A stretch of 64,000 bases of DNA from Delphinus delphis (lineage: Eukaryota; Chordata; Mammalia; Artiodactyla; Delphinidae), in contig NC_082696.1 in NCBI RefSeq assembly GCF_949987515.2, forward strand, positions 33,956,431-34,020,430, read 5' to 3'. Positions within the stretch are counted from its first letter, which is position 1. Each line of letters opens with the position of its first letter. Of this stretch, positions 23,607 to 37,059 are shown piece after piece. Both the position numbers and the translations under genes were made by a program. The notes beneath the pieces were generated by a model, which saw only the letters and a program-made list of their open reading frames with translations, did no database searches and was not told the DNA's origin.

Positions 23607-25254
23607 AAATGTGTGCACTGTACTGACTTAGGGCACTGGAAATTCTTGTGGGAAATGTGAAAGAATTTAAAAGCCAAGAACAAGTAGCCCACACACTAAA
23701 ATAGCATGATCATTTTGAAAATATTTTGACTTGTGAAAATTATTCTAAAAAATTTCCAATGTAATGGATTGCTTCCTGCCTTCTTGGAAGTCACACCTGT
23801 TGGTAGCCAACACATAAAGAGAATACAGACATTGACTTGACTGGTAAAGAAAACATATGAATAATCAACGTCATAAGGTCTAAAATAAATAGTGATGTGA
23901 ATATATATTATGAGACAAAAGAAGCGTTCTGGGAGTTAGGTTCATTGCAGTTGGGATCATTGGTCCTGCTCTCTGACTCCCATTTAGTTAAGAAGTCCCT
24001 GAGAAGACATGTGTCAGGAATGGAGTGGAAAGGTTAATCTAAATTATACTGGAAATCATGAAAGTCATACCGTTTATACAATAGCATATCCAAACCCAAA
24101 ATTGTAAACATACAAAAAGGAATTTAGTCCGCTGCTATCTTTGGAAAGCAAAAAGGAGAATAAGTCTCAGGAAAGGTTTCTGTCGTACATCAAGAAAAAG
24201 GGCCAAGCTTGGAAAGTCACTTGTCCAGTGAAGAGCATCGTGCAACTTGCATGCTCAACATGTATAGGTACAAGTCTCTCTGACCACTGAAAGAACACTG
24301 TTTAGACTGATATCAGTTTGCTTTATGTCTTTTTACATATAATTTATAACAATGCTCAAAACTGGTATACACACACAAAATTATTTGTAAATTAGCAGCT
24401 AAGAATCTTGTGCCATGGTACCATAAAGAATGTATACCACTATAACTTTATTCTTTTCTCAAGGAAAATATTCAGTGAGTGATATTTTAATGGTTAGATT
24501 TAAATATGAAAATATTATATGATTATAATAGAAATTACTCAATGGGTTTTCAAAAGTATTTCTCAGGAAATATGCTTTATCCATATTAAACTAACAAGAT
24601 GTATTTCAATTGAATTTTTATTTTATCTTGGTCAATAATATCTCGCATATTATGTCATTTAAAGTGTTCTCAATATATAAATAATCATTTATGGAACCAC
24701 ATACTCAATTTACATAAAATTATTCTATAAGCAAGCAAGCATTGGTAAGTAATCAAGATATCAAATAATTCCCTAGAATAAAACTAAGAAATAAGACCAA
24801 TAGTATATGAAATTGAAAGTATTATAATCTGTTTATATAAGTAGTTTACATTTTGAAACTATTTTGATTGTGTCCAATTTCCCCTCATGTTCATTTTTGG
24901 GTTTTTTTAGAAGAAAACTGATAATTTAAAATTTTAATTTCGATGGAGGTTCCTATGTTGGTAAAATCTGTCCATTTCCAATAAAAGCTATCAAGTTTAA
25001 TAGAACAGAAAAGTGTAATATAAGTAAATTTATTTGAACATAGCATTTAAGGTGAAAAAGAGGATTTTTTCCTTAAGTTAATGAAATACAGCTACTTTTT
25101 ATGTTGTGACAAACCCTTAAGTTTTCAAGTCAAGAATGGATTTTATTCCAAATCTCCATTTGTAAATAGTTTGCTTTGGCAAACTGCTGTTTGTCTACCC
25201 ATTAACCATTCTTTGACTTCTTCCAATTTCATTTGGATATCAATATGCCAGTCA

Positions 25255-25640
25255 TGTATTTAGCATTTATTTAATGCCTGTTTTACACCAAACAACGTTC
25301 TAGGCCTTGGAGATAGAGCAGTAAATAAATATAGACAAAGCCCTAACTTCTATGAACTTAAATTCCAGTAGAGGGAAACAGACCAGACACAAATTCTTTG
25401 CCGAGAAATAAAGCAGTAAGTGAGGATAGGGAATGCTGGGACTTGTGTCTAGGGCATCGCTATTTTGTATACAGTTATCAGAGAAAGACACACTGGTGAG
25501 GTGAAGGAAATGAGAGAGGGACCCATGCAGGGGAGCAGCTTTCACGGCAGAAGGAACACACGCAGAGACCTTGAGGAGAAAGTACCTTCGCTGCTCAGGG
25601 GAGGTAGACTCAAGACGCAGGGGATGAATCAGATTGGTCT
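25255..25640 (-). repeat. L2 LINE fossil, antisense
   Basis: CGTTCTAGGCCTTGGAGATAG, then GAGCAGTAAATAAATATAGAC, CAAAGCCCTAACTTC, TTCCAGTAGAGGGAAACAGAC and GAGACCTTGAGGAG follow the antisense L2 3' consensus in order. Confidence 0.65.
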
Positions 25641-25644
25641 TAAT

Positions 25645-25831
25645 TAGTGATTCTCAAACTTTAGCTCGAGTCAGAATTACCTGGAGGGCTTGTTAAAGCG
25701 GATTGTTGAGCCTCAACTCCACAGTTTCTGAATCAGTAGTCCTGGAGAGGGGCTCAAGAATGTGCATTTCTCACAGGTTTGCAGCTGAGACTGATGCTAT
25801 TGCTCAGGTGACTACACTTTGATAGTCACTG
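25645..25831 (+). mobile_element. MER5A-like hAT-Charlie MITE
   Basis: Starts TAGTGATTCTCAAAC, a worn MER5 terminal repeat, then has CAGAATTACCTGGAGGGC, TTGTTAAAGCGGATTG, TTTCTGAATCAGTAG and GAATGTGCATTTCTCACAG. It ends near TTGATAGTCACTGG. This is the full order of a MER5A copy and is about 187 bp. Confidence 0.88.
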
Positions 25832-28084
25832 GTCTTCTAAGAAAATTTTTTCTTCCTGACTTCTGGAAGGAGAGATAGCAGAGACAACCCCCAACCCATC
25901 CATCTTATTTTGAGCATTATTTTGTAAGGATGTGATATTTAGAAAGTTGAGAACCAAATTGGTTAAAAAGAGGAGAACATTAAAGAAAACAAATAAGCCA
26001 ACTCAAAGCCCTAACAACTCTGAGCTGAGATACCAATTGCTGGAACTCCTTAACTCCAAATATTGATGTGTGAAAAAAATAAATGTCCTTATTATCAAAA
26101 CCACTACTGGTGGGTAATCTGTTACTTGCAGCAGGCAATGTCTGAACTGACATTTGATTTTTATTTCCCCTTAGGAATAATAATGAAAAATAGTAGTTTG
26201 GTTCCAAGATGAGGTATAAAGGACCAATTATTTCATGGAACGATTGGAAGAGAGCACTTAAACTCCATATAACTCAATCATTGACCTTTAAAAGTAGGGA
26301 ATCTCCTGTTAGGTGTCAGTCTAGAATATTAGGAACCCGTTTGTTGCCTTGGAATAGGTACTTTGGTAGGATTATCCTTACTTGGTCCTCGAAGGAGCTG
26401 GAAAGGAGGAACCCACATGGTTCTTCTAGAAGCCATGGAAAGAAGAGAATTCCAAACACTAAAGCATGCATGTGTCCGTTCATCCATTCATTTAATATCA
26501 GCTTATTTATTCTTTTGATAAACCCAAAGTTGACCTGTGATTGTGAAAGGTGTTGGTTTAACTATTTTGTATATTCCCATCCTGGGAACGGTCTAAATCA
26601 GATCATTATTAATTCAGAATATTACTTATATTAAACAGTGATGATATAGGTCTTTGCCAACCCCTCAAAATATCTTGACTTCACTGCTAGCATGCATTTT
26701 AAACATGCATTCCAATATTAAGAAAAATTCGCTTGTTACAAAAGAGTAGGTGTGCATGGAAGATTTTATCCAATATATATGGAAGCATACAAACACTGGT
26801 AATATTTTATTTACTTTATTCTTTCTTCCCTCCTTTGCTATTTATTCCCTAATTACTGGATAAAGAATAGTTTCTTAAAAAGCATTTGCTTCATAGTTTT
26901 AATTTTTTCTTATGCTCCTTTTGTCAAATTTTTTCATTGGTGCCCTTTTCTCTGAGTGTGCAGATGGATGAAAGTGCCTTATTTTAAGTGATCAGGCATT
27001 CAAAAATAACAAGCATGAGAAGTAAAAGAACACTTAGCCTGTCAAGAAGTTACAGTAATACCATGGAAGCTCCATTTGGTTGTACCATGTGTGTAGAATC
27101 TTTCTGACTGAATTCATTCCCACCATGTTTATCACACATGAACTTGAGTACATCTCAACAATCTCGGCTCTTAAATTGCACTCTTGGGCAGTATCCTTCA
27201 CAGCTGCAGAGAAGGGAGATTTGAAAGTAGGGGTGAGGTTTGAAGAAAAAAATATATTTAATTGGATTTCAGGCTCTAAAATCCTAACAGTTTCTTAAAT
27301 TGTACGAAGATGCTTTATATTTTGCCAGCTACATGTTGAAGGAAATGGTAAAGCATCAGGAAGAAATTTTCAGATCCATTTATACCGCTTTTTATGCTGA
27401 TGGAAACTAAGGTCAACTGTGATGCTTTAGTCTGGCTATTAAGAAATCCTGGGTAGGGGTGGGGCTTTTCTGGGTCCTGAGGATAGAATTAGCTTTGAGG
27501 AAGCTGCCAGCTCTTCTGAAAAATTGTAATCAGCGAGACTAACTTTGTTGTTCTTCCTCTGAATGCCTAAGTACTTTTGGTGGTACTCACACTCCTTTCT
27601 CTCACGAGGGAAAGGAATGTGCATCATTCTTCTTGCCTATTGTATCTATGTACTCGTTTTCAAAAATTAATCTGATTTGGGGTTTCCTTTTTCTTCAACT
27701 CAGAAGGGAGGGAATTGCAGGAAAGTATATTAGTAATAGACTACAGCCCGAGGAAAATGAAAGTATATCTAAGTGAAACCAAGCAGGGAGGAAGTACAGT
27801 TTTAATAAAGCTTAAATCAGTGATTCACGGCTTGGAACTAACCTCTGTCAGGCAGCAATATTTCCTTGTGCTCTGTCAAAGGCCTTATCCTTGTAAATTC
27901 TTTTTTTTTAATACAGAGAAAGTTACAAAAAATTAACAGCTACTAGAGTTTTTTCAACTTATTTGCAAAACTAAAATATTCCTTTGCTTTTAAAAAACTG
28001 GAGGAGAAGAAAAGCATAATATTTCTACAGTGAAGTCAAAGGCTAATGATTCTCTAAATTATATATTCTTCCGAAATTTCTTAG

Positions 28085-28215
28085 GATGAAGAACTGTCTA
28101 GGTGGACTGTAAGGTTTATGAGGGTAGGGGTAACATCCGCTTATATTTGTGAAGTCCATGCCTGATGTTTAATATAAATGCAGTCTCTTTGGAATGAATG
28201 AATATTAATTGTCCG
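28085..28215 (+). repeat. L2 LINE 3' end
   Basis: GGACTGTAAGGTTTATGAGG, then GGGTAACATC, and the terminal GGAATGAATGAATATT resemble the L2 3' tail with its GAATGAAT end. Confidence 0.55.
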
Positions 28216-28869
28216 GAATTATTTCACTTTTCAATGCCTTGAAGATATATTAGTCGTCTTCTTTTACTACATCTTTGTTTTATTGACATACTTTAGAAAT
28301 AATTTGAAGTGTTTCTTTTTAATCTACAGAAAAAGAAAAAAATTAATGAATAAAAAGTTTGCCCTCTTGGTATTCCAGTCAGTTTTTGATTCCCTTCCAT
28401 CTAAACTATACTACAGTCTTAGAATGGAAAAAAAATTATGTAGAAAGAAAAGTTTTGCTTGAGTTATTCATTTTATTTTTTCTTATATTAATTTTTACCT
28501 TTTTCTTTATGAGGAGAGTAGGTTTAAAAAGTAAAGACTAGAAAAAATAGAATAAAAATTATATATGTAATGTAATTATGTATACTGTGTAAGTATTCTG
28601 CTAAAGTAATGGGCAGTTTTTAAAAACAGAAGAGTTACTGATGGGAAATTTCTGGCTAGTGGTGATTTTTAATTCATTTTAAGAAGACAATTGAACTTTA
28701 TTTACTTATTATTATACTTATTATAATTTTTAGCAGTTGTACATTATGAAAATATTACTAATTTAGTTTGCAGACATTTTAGAAATTTCAATAGCATTTC
28801 CTCTATTTTTATAACAAACTATTTTTCAAATTGAAAATAATGCTGACATACACACACCTGTTATATACA

Positions 28870-29445
28870 GAATATTAACATGAGCCAGGAATGCAGGTGG
28901 CCTCAGGAAACTAGAAAGGACAAAGAAACGATTTTCCCCTTTGAGCCTCCAGAAGGGAACACAGGCCTGCCAAACCTCAATTTCAGTGCCATAACATTCA
29001 TTTAGGACTTCTGACATCTAGAACCATAGATAATAAATTTGTGTTGTTTTAACTCACGAATGTGTGGCAATTTGTTACCGCATAAAAAGTAACTAATACA
29101 GATTTTGGTGCCTGGAAATGGGGTCCTGCTGTAGCAAATACCTAAAAATATGGACATAACTTTGGAAGTGGGCAGGGGCAGGGGCTTGGAAGAATTTTGA
29201 GGAGCAAGACAGAAAAAGCTTGAATTGCCTTTAACAGACTGTCAGTAGAAACGTTGAAGTGTCTACTGTCAGAAGAAAACAAGGAACATGTTGCTGGAAA
29301 CTGGAAGAAAAAGGATCTTTTTTATGTGCCAGAAATTTAGCTGAATTGTGTCCTGTGGTTATATGGGAAGCAAAATTTGTAAACGATGAACTTGGATATG
29401 TAGGTGAGGAGATTTCTAAGCACTGTTGAAGGTGCAACCTTTCTG
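28870..29445 (+). mobile_element. MaLR retrotransposon: MLT1-type LTR followed by internal region
   Basis: 28870-29099 ends with GATAATAAATTTGTGTTGTT, then a GTGGCAATTTGTTACCGC-like segment and AACTAATACA: an MLT1 LTR 3' half. It is followed at once by GATTTTGGTGCCTGGAAATG, then TGCTGTAGCAAATACC and AACTTTGGAAGTGGG, which is how MLT1 internal sequence begins. So the 5' LTR and the start of the internal part are preserved together. No usable reading frame remains. A short CA run at 29459-29472 follows. Confidence 0.75.
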
Positions 29446-30901
29446 CACGTTCACACCTTCACACACACACACATTTATTATTTGTTGACATTATTATCTT
29501 TATATAGTGGCAATACAGATTCCCTATTGTAATCCTTTGATTTTGAACAAGGCAAATGCTAAACAATAGAAAACTTAAATTATTTTTATTCTTAGTAATT
29601 AAAAACAGGTCTTTAGAGTGAATCCCCACATCAAAAGGATTACATTAGTTTTATTGCAGTATTATGGTAACATGAGCTCTGCCTCTCTTTTCTTCTGTAT
29701 TTATCCGATTGTAGAAATAAAAGATTAAAATCCAGTTTGGCCTCATTGAAACACATTTTCAGAGTGTTATAGTGCATTGGTTTATGATTATTGCTCCATA
29801 ATACACAAAGTATTCTTTATCCCCTATCAGTTTAGTGTCTGAAATTATGCATTCTATTCAGTTTTTAATGAAATGTGGATTACTTTAAAGATTATCTCTC
29901 TGATTTAATAAATGGCATTAGAGTAGAAAGTTAATTGGATCTTTCTTGAATGAGCAGTGACCACTATGTGTGATTGATAGGAGGAAAATACAGTGAATGC
30001 CATTTTTTAATTTGTTTTATGTGTTTAAAACTTTTAGATTAGTAAAGTGGGTATTTTTGTGATCAGTTTTCTCAAGTAAATTATGTAGCACCTATTACCC
30101 TTGTAAAAATCATGGTAAAATTCTAATTTCTTTTAAAAATAAAAATTTCTCAGATTTTGTGAAATTGAGATATAAAAAATGCCCCATACTTGAACACATA
30201 TAATTTAGTGTGTTTTCATTTTAAAAACAGAAAATGAATGTTATCACCCAAACATCGAAATAGTTCTAGATTTGTCACCTTCCGTTTTTTACACGAATTT
30301 CAACTGAACTTTAAAATTCGGAAACTTGTTCACTTCTTTCATTGTCTACTCTTTATTCCAAGAGCCCCTGCTGTATTTACTGACAAAGGGATTACCACTT
30401 ACGCGTCCTTGCTTTAGGAAATGCAGAAATTCATGTTTGTAAATATGATGCTAGAGGTGACAAAGTGATTATCACCACATTTTGTATATCCCTGGTGGTA
30501 GCAGAAGGAAGTTTACAGTTTAAGTATCACTGGCCTTTCATGAAATATACAAATTGTCCTTTTAAACCAGTGTTACTCTTCCTGATAGATGTTTGTGTGT
30601 GCAGGTGTGCCTTCCATAATGTGAATTCAAAAAGACAGTGTTTTCTTTGCTGGCTGTTGCTGTTATTTACAACACCTGGCTTTACATCTGTGCCTTTAAA
30701 GTCCCAGTCTTTGCCTTTGAGGAAACCATCAATTCTTGTATACCTCCTGCTTTCTTGGTCTCTTTGCTGCTATTCTTTCCCAGGTGAAAATCCAACTAGG
30801 CTATGCCTTTGAGGTAGGATTTCACTCTACTAGTAAAAGTGTCCTCTGCTCTCCCTAAAACCGCCATCTCAGTTCTGACTCCTTTATAAAAAGCTGCTTT
30901 G

Positions 30902-31114
30902 GGGGGCTACCCTGGTGGCGTAGTGGTTGAGAGTCCGCCTGCCGATGCAGGGGACACGGGTTCGTGCCCCAGTCCGGGAAGATCCCACATGCCGCGGAGC
31001 GGCTGGGCCCGTGAGCCATGGCCGCTGAGCCTGCGCGTCCGGAGCCTGTGCTCCGCAGCGGGCGAGGCCACAACAGTGAGAGGCCCGCGTACCGCAAAAA
31101 AAAAAAAAAAAAAA
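30902..31114 (+). mobile_element. CHR-type SINE, GC-rich subtype, young-looking
   Basis: The head is slightly altered (GGGGCTACCCTGGTGGCG) and the rest closely follows the other GC-rich copies to GCGTACCGC, plus a long pure A tail. The 14-bp duplication AAAAAGCTGCTTTG lies at 30888-30901 and 31115-31128. The pure tail and perfect duplication suggest a recent insertion. Confidence 0.95.
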
Positions 31115-32299
31115 AAAAAGCTGCTTTGTATTGGCCAGGTATTCTTCTGACCTATTCAGCCAGTAGGGGAGATAGTTTGAAGTAAACGTGGTTCATTGGT
31201 GGTGATCTCACAGTGCACTAAAGACAAGAGCAAATAAGAAAATTTTTGTGGAGAAATAAGGAAGAAATAAAACTCAAGGTCCTAGGAAGTATGTAGCTAA
31301 GACTCCACCTCACATAATTTAGCTTTTCTGTAGGCTTCCTACCATATCGATTTTCAGAAGTGCTCATGGTAAAAACTACTTTTGTTGGTCTGCTAAACAT
31401 TGGGAATTTGGTCATCCATCCACAATGTATTTATTGTGTGCTTACTCTCTGTCAGGCCCTCAGCCAGATATTGAGCTTCAAGTAGAGGGTTGTGGGATGG
31501 AGAGCAGGACACCTGTATGCAGTTACTATGCAGAGCAGGTTTGAGGTAAAAATAGTCATTGGCCACATCTGTCTTAAATCATGAGCTATCATCTTCAGGG
31601 AGATTCCTCAACTCTTTTAGGATCTGTTCTTGGAAATAGGATGCTTCTCTTTTCATTTTGGTAGGATATTTACAGTCTATGTTATAGAGTTGCTATAATC
31701 TAGAATTAACTAATAACCTCCATTAAACAAATATCTTCCTGTATGAAAACTATGGAGGTGTTTTTGTTCAGATTTTATGAATCTAAGGTTGTGTTGTAGA
31801 TACAAAACTTTACATGTTTACCTAAAGTGGGGATCTCTTTCCAGACTTATTTATGATCATAGAGGCATATCTATATTTCTATTTCTACCAAAAGATAGAT
31901 TTTTTAAAAATTTGCCATCATCCTAAGACAGTGGTCTGAAGCTTGCATTTTTTTAACACCTTTGTTGGAGTATAATTGCTTTACGATGTTGTGTTAGTTT
32001 CTGCTGTATAACAAAGTGAATCAGCTATATGTATACATAAATCCGCATATCCCCTCCCTCTTGCATCTCCCTCGCACCCACCCTATCCCACCGCTCTAGG
32101 TGGTCACAAAGCACTGAACTGATTTCCCTGTGTGATGCAGTTGCTTCCCACTAACTATCTATTTGACATTTGGTAGTATATATATGTCAGTGCTACTCTC
32201 TCACTTGGTCCCAGCTTACCCTTCCCCTTCCACGTGTCCTCGAGTCCATTCTCTACATCTGCATCTTTATTCCTGTCCTGCCCCTAGGTTCGTCAGAAC

Positions 32300-35200
32300 C
32301 TTTTTTTTTTCTTTCGATTCCATATATATGTGTTAGCATGTGGTATTTGTTTTTCTCTTTCTGACATACTTCACTCTGTATGACAGACTCTAGGTCCATC
32401 CACCTCACTACAAAACTCGATTTCGTTTCTTTTTATGGCTGAGTAATATTCCATTGTATATATGTACCACATCTTCTTTATCCATTCGTCTGTTGATGGA
32501 CACTTAGGTTGCTTCCATGTCCTGGCTATTGTAAATAGTGCTGCAATGAACATTGTGGTACATGGCTCTTTTTGAATTATGGTTTTCTCAGGGTATATGC
32601 TCAGTAGTGGGATTGTTGGGTCATATGGTAGTTCTATTTTTAGTTTTTTAAGGAACCTTCATACTGTTCTCCATAGTGGCTGTATCAATTTACATTCCCA
32701 CCAACAGTGCAAGAGGGTCCCCTTTTCTCCACACCCTCTCCAACATTTATTGTTTGTAGATTTTTTTGATGATGGCCATTCTGTCCGATGTGTGGTGATA
32801 CCTCATTGTAGTTTTGATATGCATTTCTCTAATGGTTAGTGATGTTGAGCATCCTTTCATGTGTTTGTTGGCAATCTGTATATCTTCTTTGGAGAAATGT
32901 CTATTTAGGTCTTCTGCCCATTTTTTGGATTGGGTTGTTTGTTTTTTTGATACTGAGCTGTATGAGCTGCTTGTATATTTTGGAGATGAATCCTTTGTCA
33001 GTTGCGTCATTTGCAAATATTTTCTGCCATTCTGAGGGTTGTCTTTTCATCTGGTTTATGGTTTCCTTTGCTGTGCAAAAGCTTTTAAGTTTCATTAGGT
33101 CCCATTTCTTTATTTCTGTTTTTATTTCCCTTTTCTCTAGGAGGTAGGTCAAAAAGGATCTTGCTGTGATTTATGTCATAGAGTGTTCTGCCTATGTTTT
33201 CCTCTAAGAGTTTTATAGTGTCTGGCCTTACATTTAGGTCTTTAATCCATTTTGAGTTTATTTTGGTATATGGTGTTAGGGAGTGTTCTAATTTCATTCT
33301 TTTACATGTAGCTGTCCAGTTTTCCCAGCACCACTTATTGAAGAGGCTGTCTTTTCTCCATTGTGTTCTCTTGCCTCCTTTATCAAAGATAAGGTGACCA
33401 TATGTGTGTGGGTTTATCTCTGGGCTTTCTATCCTGTTCCATTAATCTATATTTCTATTTTTTGCCAGTACCATACTGTCTTGATTTCTGTAGCTTTGTA
33501 GTATAGTCTGAGTCAGGGAGCCAGATTCCTCCCACTCCGTTTTTCCTAAGCAAGATGGCTTTGGCTATTTGGGGTCTTTTGTGTTTCCATACAAATTGTG
33601 AAATTTTTGTTCTAGGTCTGTGAAAAATGCCATTGGTGGTTTGATGGGGATTTCGTTGAATCTGTAGATTGCTTTGGGTAGTATAGTCATTTTCACAATG
33701 TTGATTCTTCCAATCCGAGAACATGGTATATCTCTCCATCTGTTTGTATCTTCTTTAATTCCTTTCATCAGTATCTTATAGTTTTCTGCGTACAGGTTTT
33801 CTGTCTCCTTAGGTAGGTTTATTCCTAGGTATTGTATTCTTTTTCTTGCAATGGTAAATGGGAGTGTTTCCCTAATTTCTATTTCAGATTTTTCATCATT
33901 AGTGTATAGTAATGCAGGAGATTTCTGTGCATTAATTTTGTATCCTGCTGCTTTACCAAATTCATTGATTAGCTCTAGTAGTTTCCTGGTAGCGTTTTTA
34001 GGATTCTCTATGTATAGTATCATGTCATCTACAAACAGTGACAATTTTACTTCTGCCTTTCCGATTTAGATTCCTTTTATTTCTTTTTCTACTCCGATTA
34101 CTGTGGCTAAACTTCCAAAAGTATGTTGAATAACAATGGTGAGAGTGGGCAACCTTGTCTTGTTCCTGATCTTAGAGGAAATGGTTTCAGTTTTTCACCA
34201 CTGAGAACGATGTTGGCTGTGTGTTTGTCATATATGGCCTTTATTATATTGAGGTAGTTCCCTCTATGCCTACTTTCTGGAGGGTGTTTGTCATAAATGG
34301 GTGTTGAATTTTGTCAAAAGCTTTTTCTGCATCTATTGAGATGATCATATGGTTTTTCTCCTTCAATTTGTTAATATGGTGTATCACATTGATTGATTTG
34401 CATATATTGAAGAATTCTTGCATTCCTGTGATAAACCCCACTTGATCATGGTATATGATCCTTTTAATGTGCTGTTGGATTCTATTTGCTAGTCTTTAGT
34501 TGAGGATTTTTGCATCTATGTTCATCAGTGATATTGGCCTGTTGTTTTCTTGCTTTGTAATGTTCTTTGTCTGGTTTTGATATCAGGGTGATGGTAGCCT
34601 CGTAGAATGAGTTTGGGAGTGTTCTTCCCTCTGCTATATTTTGGAAGAGTTTCAGAAGGATAGGTGTTATCTCTTCTCTAAATGTTTGACAGAATTTGCC
34701 TGTGAAGCCATCTGCTCCTGGGCTTATATTTGTTGGAAGATTTTTAATCACAGTTTCAATTTCAGTGCTTGTGATTAGTTTGTTTATATTGTCTATTTCT
34801 TCCTGGTTGAGTCTCAGAAGGTTGTGCTTTTATAAGAATTTGTCCATTTCTTCCAGGTTGTCCATTTTATTGGCATATAGTTGCTTGTAGTAATCTCTCA
34901 TGATCCTTTGTATTTCTGCAGTGTCAGTTGTTACTTCTCCTTTTACATTTCTAATTCTGTTGATTTGAGTCTTCTCCCTTTTTTTCTTGATGAGTCTGGC
35001 TAATGGCTTATCAATTTTGTTTACCTTCTCAAAGAACCAGCTTTTAGTTTTATTGATCTTTGTTATTGTTTCCTTCATTTCTTTTCATATATTTCTGGTC
35101 TGTTATTTATGATTTCTTTCCTTCTGCTAAATTTAGGGGATTTTTTGTTCTTCTTTCTCTTACTGCTTTCGGTGTAAGGTTAGGTTGTTTATTGGAGTTG

Positions 35201-36116
35201 TTTCTTGAGGTAGGATTGTATTGCTGTAAACTTCCCTTCTAGAACTGTTTTTGCTGAATCCCATAGCTTTTGGGTCGTCGTGTTTTCATTGTCATTTTTT
35301 TCTAGGTATTTTTGGATTTCCTCTTTGATTTTCTCAGTGATCTCGGTTATTTCATAGCATATTGTTTAGCCTCCCTGTGTTTGTATATTTTACAGTTTTT
35401 TCTTGTAGTTGATATCTAGTCTCATAGCATTGTGGTCAGAGAAGATACTTGATATGATTTCAATTATCTTAAATTTATCAAGGCTTGATTTGTGACCCAA
35501 GATATGATCTATCCTGGAGAATGTTCCATGAGCACTTGAGAAGAAAGTGGATTCTGTTGTTTTTGGATAGAATGTCCTGTAAATATCCATTAAGTCCATC
35601 TTGTTTAATCTGCATTTAAAGGTGTGTTTCCTTATTTATTTTCATTTTGGATGATCTGTGCATTGGTGAAAGTGGGGTGTTAAAGTCCCCTCCTATTATT
35701 TTGTTATTGTCGATTTCCCCCTTTATGGCTGTTAGCATTTGCCTTATGTATTGAGGTGCTCCTGTGTTGGTTGCATAAATATTTACACTTGTTATATCTT
35801 CTTCTTGAATTGATGCCTTGATCATTATGTAGTGTCCTTCTTTGTCTCTTGTAATAGCCTTTATTTTAAAGTCTGTTTTATCTGATATGAGAGTTGCTCT
35901 TCCAGCTTTCTTTTGATATCCATTTGCATGGAATATCTTTTTCCATCCCCTCACTTTCAGTCTGTATGTGTCCCTAGGTCTGAGTTGTGTCTCTTATTGA
36001 CAGCATATATACGGGTCTTGTTTTTCTATCCATTCAGCCAGTCTATGTCTTTTGGATGGATCGTTTAATCCACTTACATTTAAGGTAATTATCAATATGT
36101 ATGTTCCTCTTACCAT
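32300..36116 (-). pseudogene. L1 ORF2 remnant (endonuclease and reverse transcriptase), broken
   Basis: The start codon is at about 36116, reading MVRGTYILIITLNVSGLND. About 1,272 codons fit between this and the frame end, close to the usual 1,275. Endonuclease pieces carry GGDFNTPLSP (near 35680-35720), IDHILG and SDHNAMRLD (near 35400-35520). Reverse transcriptase pieces include SPGADGFTGKFCQ (near 34690), [13 protein letters not shown] (near 34310), LFVDDMILY (near 34030) and YLGINLP. The C-terminal region includes KTTMRYHHT and WIKKMWYIYTMEYYSAIKR. The pieces lie in different frames with internal stops, and the last segment shifts frame at about 32430. The catalytic motif reads FVDD where L1 normally has FADD. 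Confidence 0.93.
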
Positions 36117-36172
36117 TTTCTTAATTGTTTTGGGTTTGTTTTTGTAGGTCTTTTCCTTCTTTTGTTTCCTGC

Positions 36173-37050
36173 CTAGAGAAGTTCCTTTAGCATTTGTTGT
36201 AAAGCGGGTTTGGTGGTGCTGAATTCTATTAGCTTTTGCTTGTCTGTAAAAGTTAATTTCTCTGTTGAATCTGAATGATATCCTTGCTGGGTAGAGTAAT
36301 CTTGGTTGTAGCATATTCCCTTTCATCACTTTAAATATGTCCTGCCACTGCCTTCTGGCTTGCAGAGTTCCTGCTGAAAGATCACCTGTTAACCTTATGG
36401 GATTCCCTTGTATGTTATTTGTTGCGTTGCTTTTCTCTTGCTGCTTTTTAATATTTTTTCTTTGTATTTAAGTTTTGATAGTTTGATTCATATTTATCTT
36501 GGCGTGTTTCTCCTTGCATTTATCTTGTATGGGATTCTCTGCTCTTCCTGGACTTGATGGACTATTTCCTTTCCAATGTTGGGGAAGTTTTCAACTATAA
36601 TCTCTTCAAATATTTTCTCAGACCCTTTCTTTTTCTCTTCTTCTTCTGGGACGCCTATAATTCAAATGTTGGTTTGTTTAATGTTGTCCCAGAGGTCTCT
36701 GAGACTGTCCTCAATTCTTTCCATTCTTTTTTCTTTATTCTGCTCTGTGGTAGTTATCTCCACTATTTTATCTTCCAGTTCATTTATCCGTTCTTCTGCC
36801 TCAGTTATTCTGCTATTGATTCCTTCTAGAGAATTTTAAATTTCATTTATTGTGTTGTTCATTATTGTTCGCTGTTTAGTTCTTATACGTTAAATATTTC
36901 TTATATTTTCTCCATTCTATTTCCAAGATTTTGGATCATCTTTAGTATCATTACTCTGCATTCTTTTTCAGGTAGAGTGCCTATTTTCTTCTTCATTTGT
37001 TTGGTCTGGTGGATTTTTACCTTGCTCCTTCATCTGCTGCATATTTCTCT
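36173..37050 (-). pseudogene. L1 ORF1 remnant (RNA-binding chaperone), broken
   Basis: The C-terminal codons read ALQQMLKELL and stop at TAG (reverse strand, 36173-36175). Upstream on the minus strand are the expected RNA-recognition and C-terminal pieces (KGNPIRLT and LLYPARISF) and a coiled-coil-like region rich in Glu and Lys near 36700-36950. Several stops interrupt it, for example TGA and TAG near 36660. The start is approximate. Confidence 0.8.
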
Positions 37051-37059
37051 GTCTTCTCA

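Noticed and set aside
26209..26634. 141-codon + strand open frame
   Set aside because: No recognised domain, no splice or promoter context, and ordinary AT-rich composition; length alone is not enough.
27660..27940. Possible PTPRM transmembrane exon near GGGAATTGCAGG
   Set aside because: The translation around it has no hydrophobic span and no stalk peptide; only a short chance match to the expected IAG codons.
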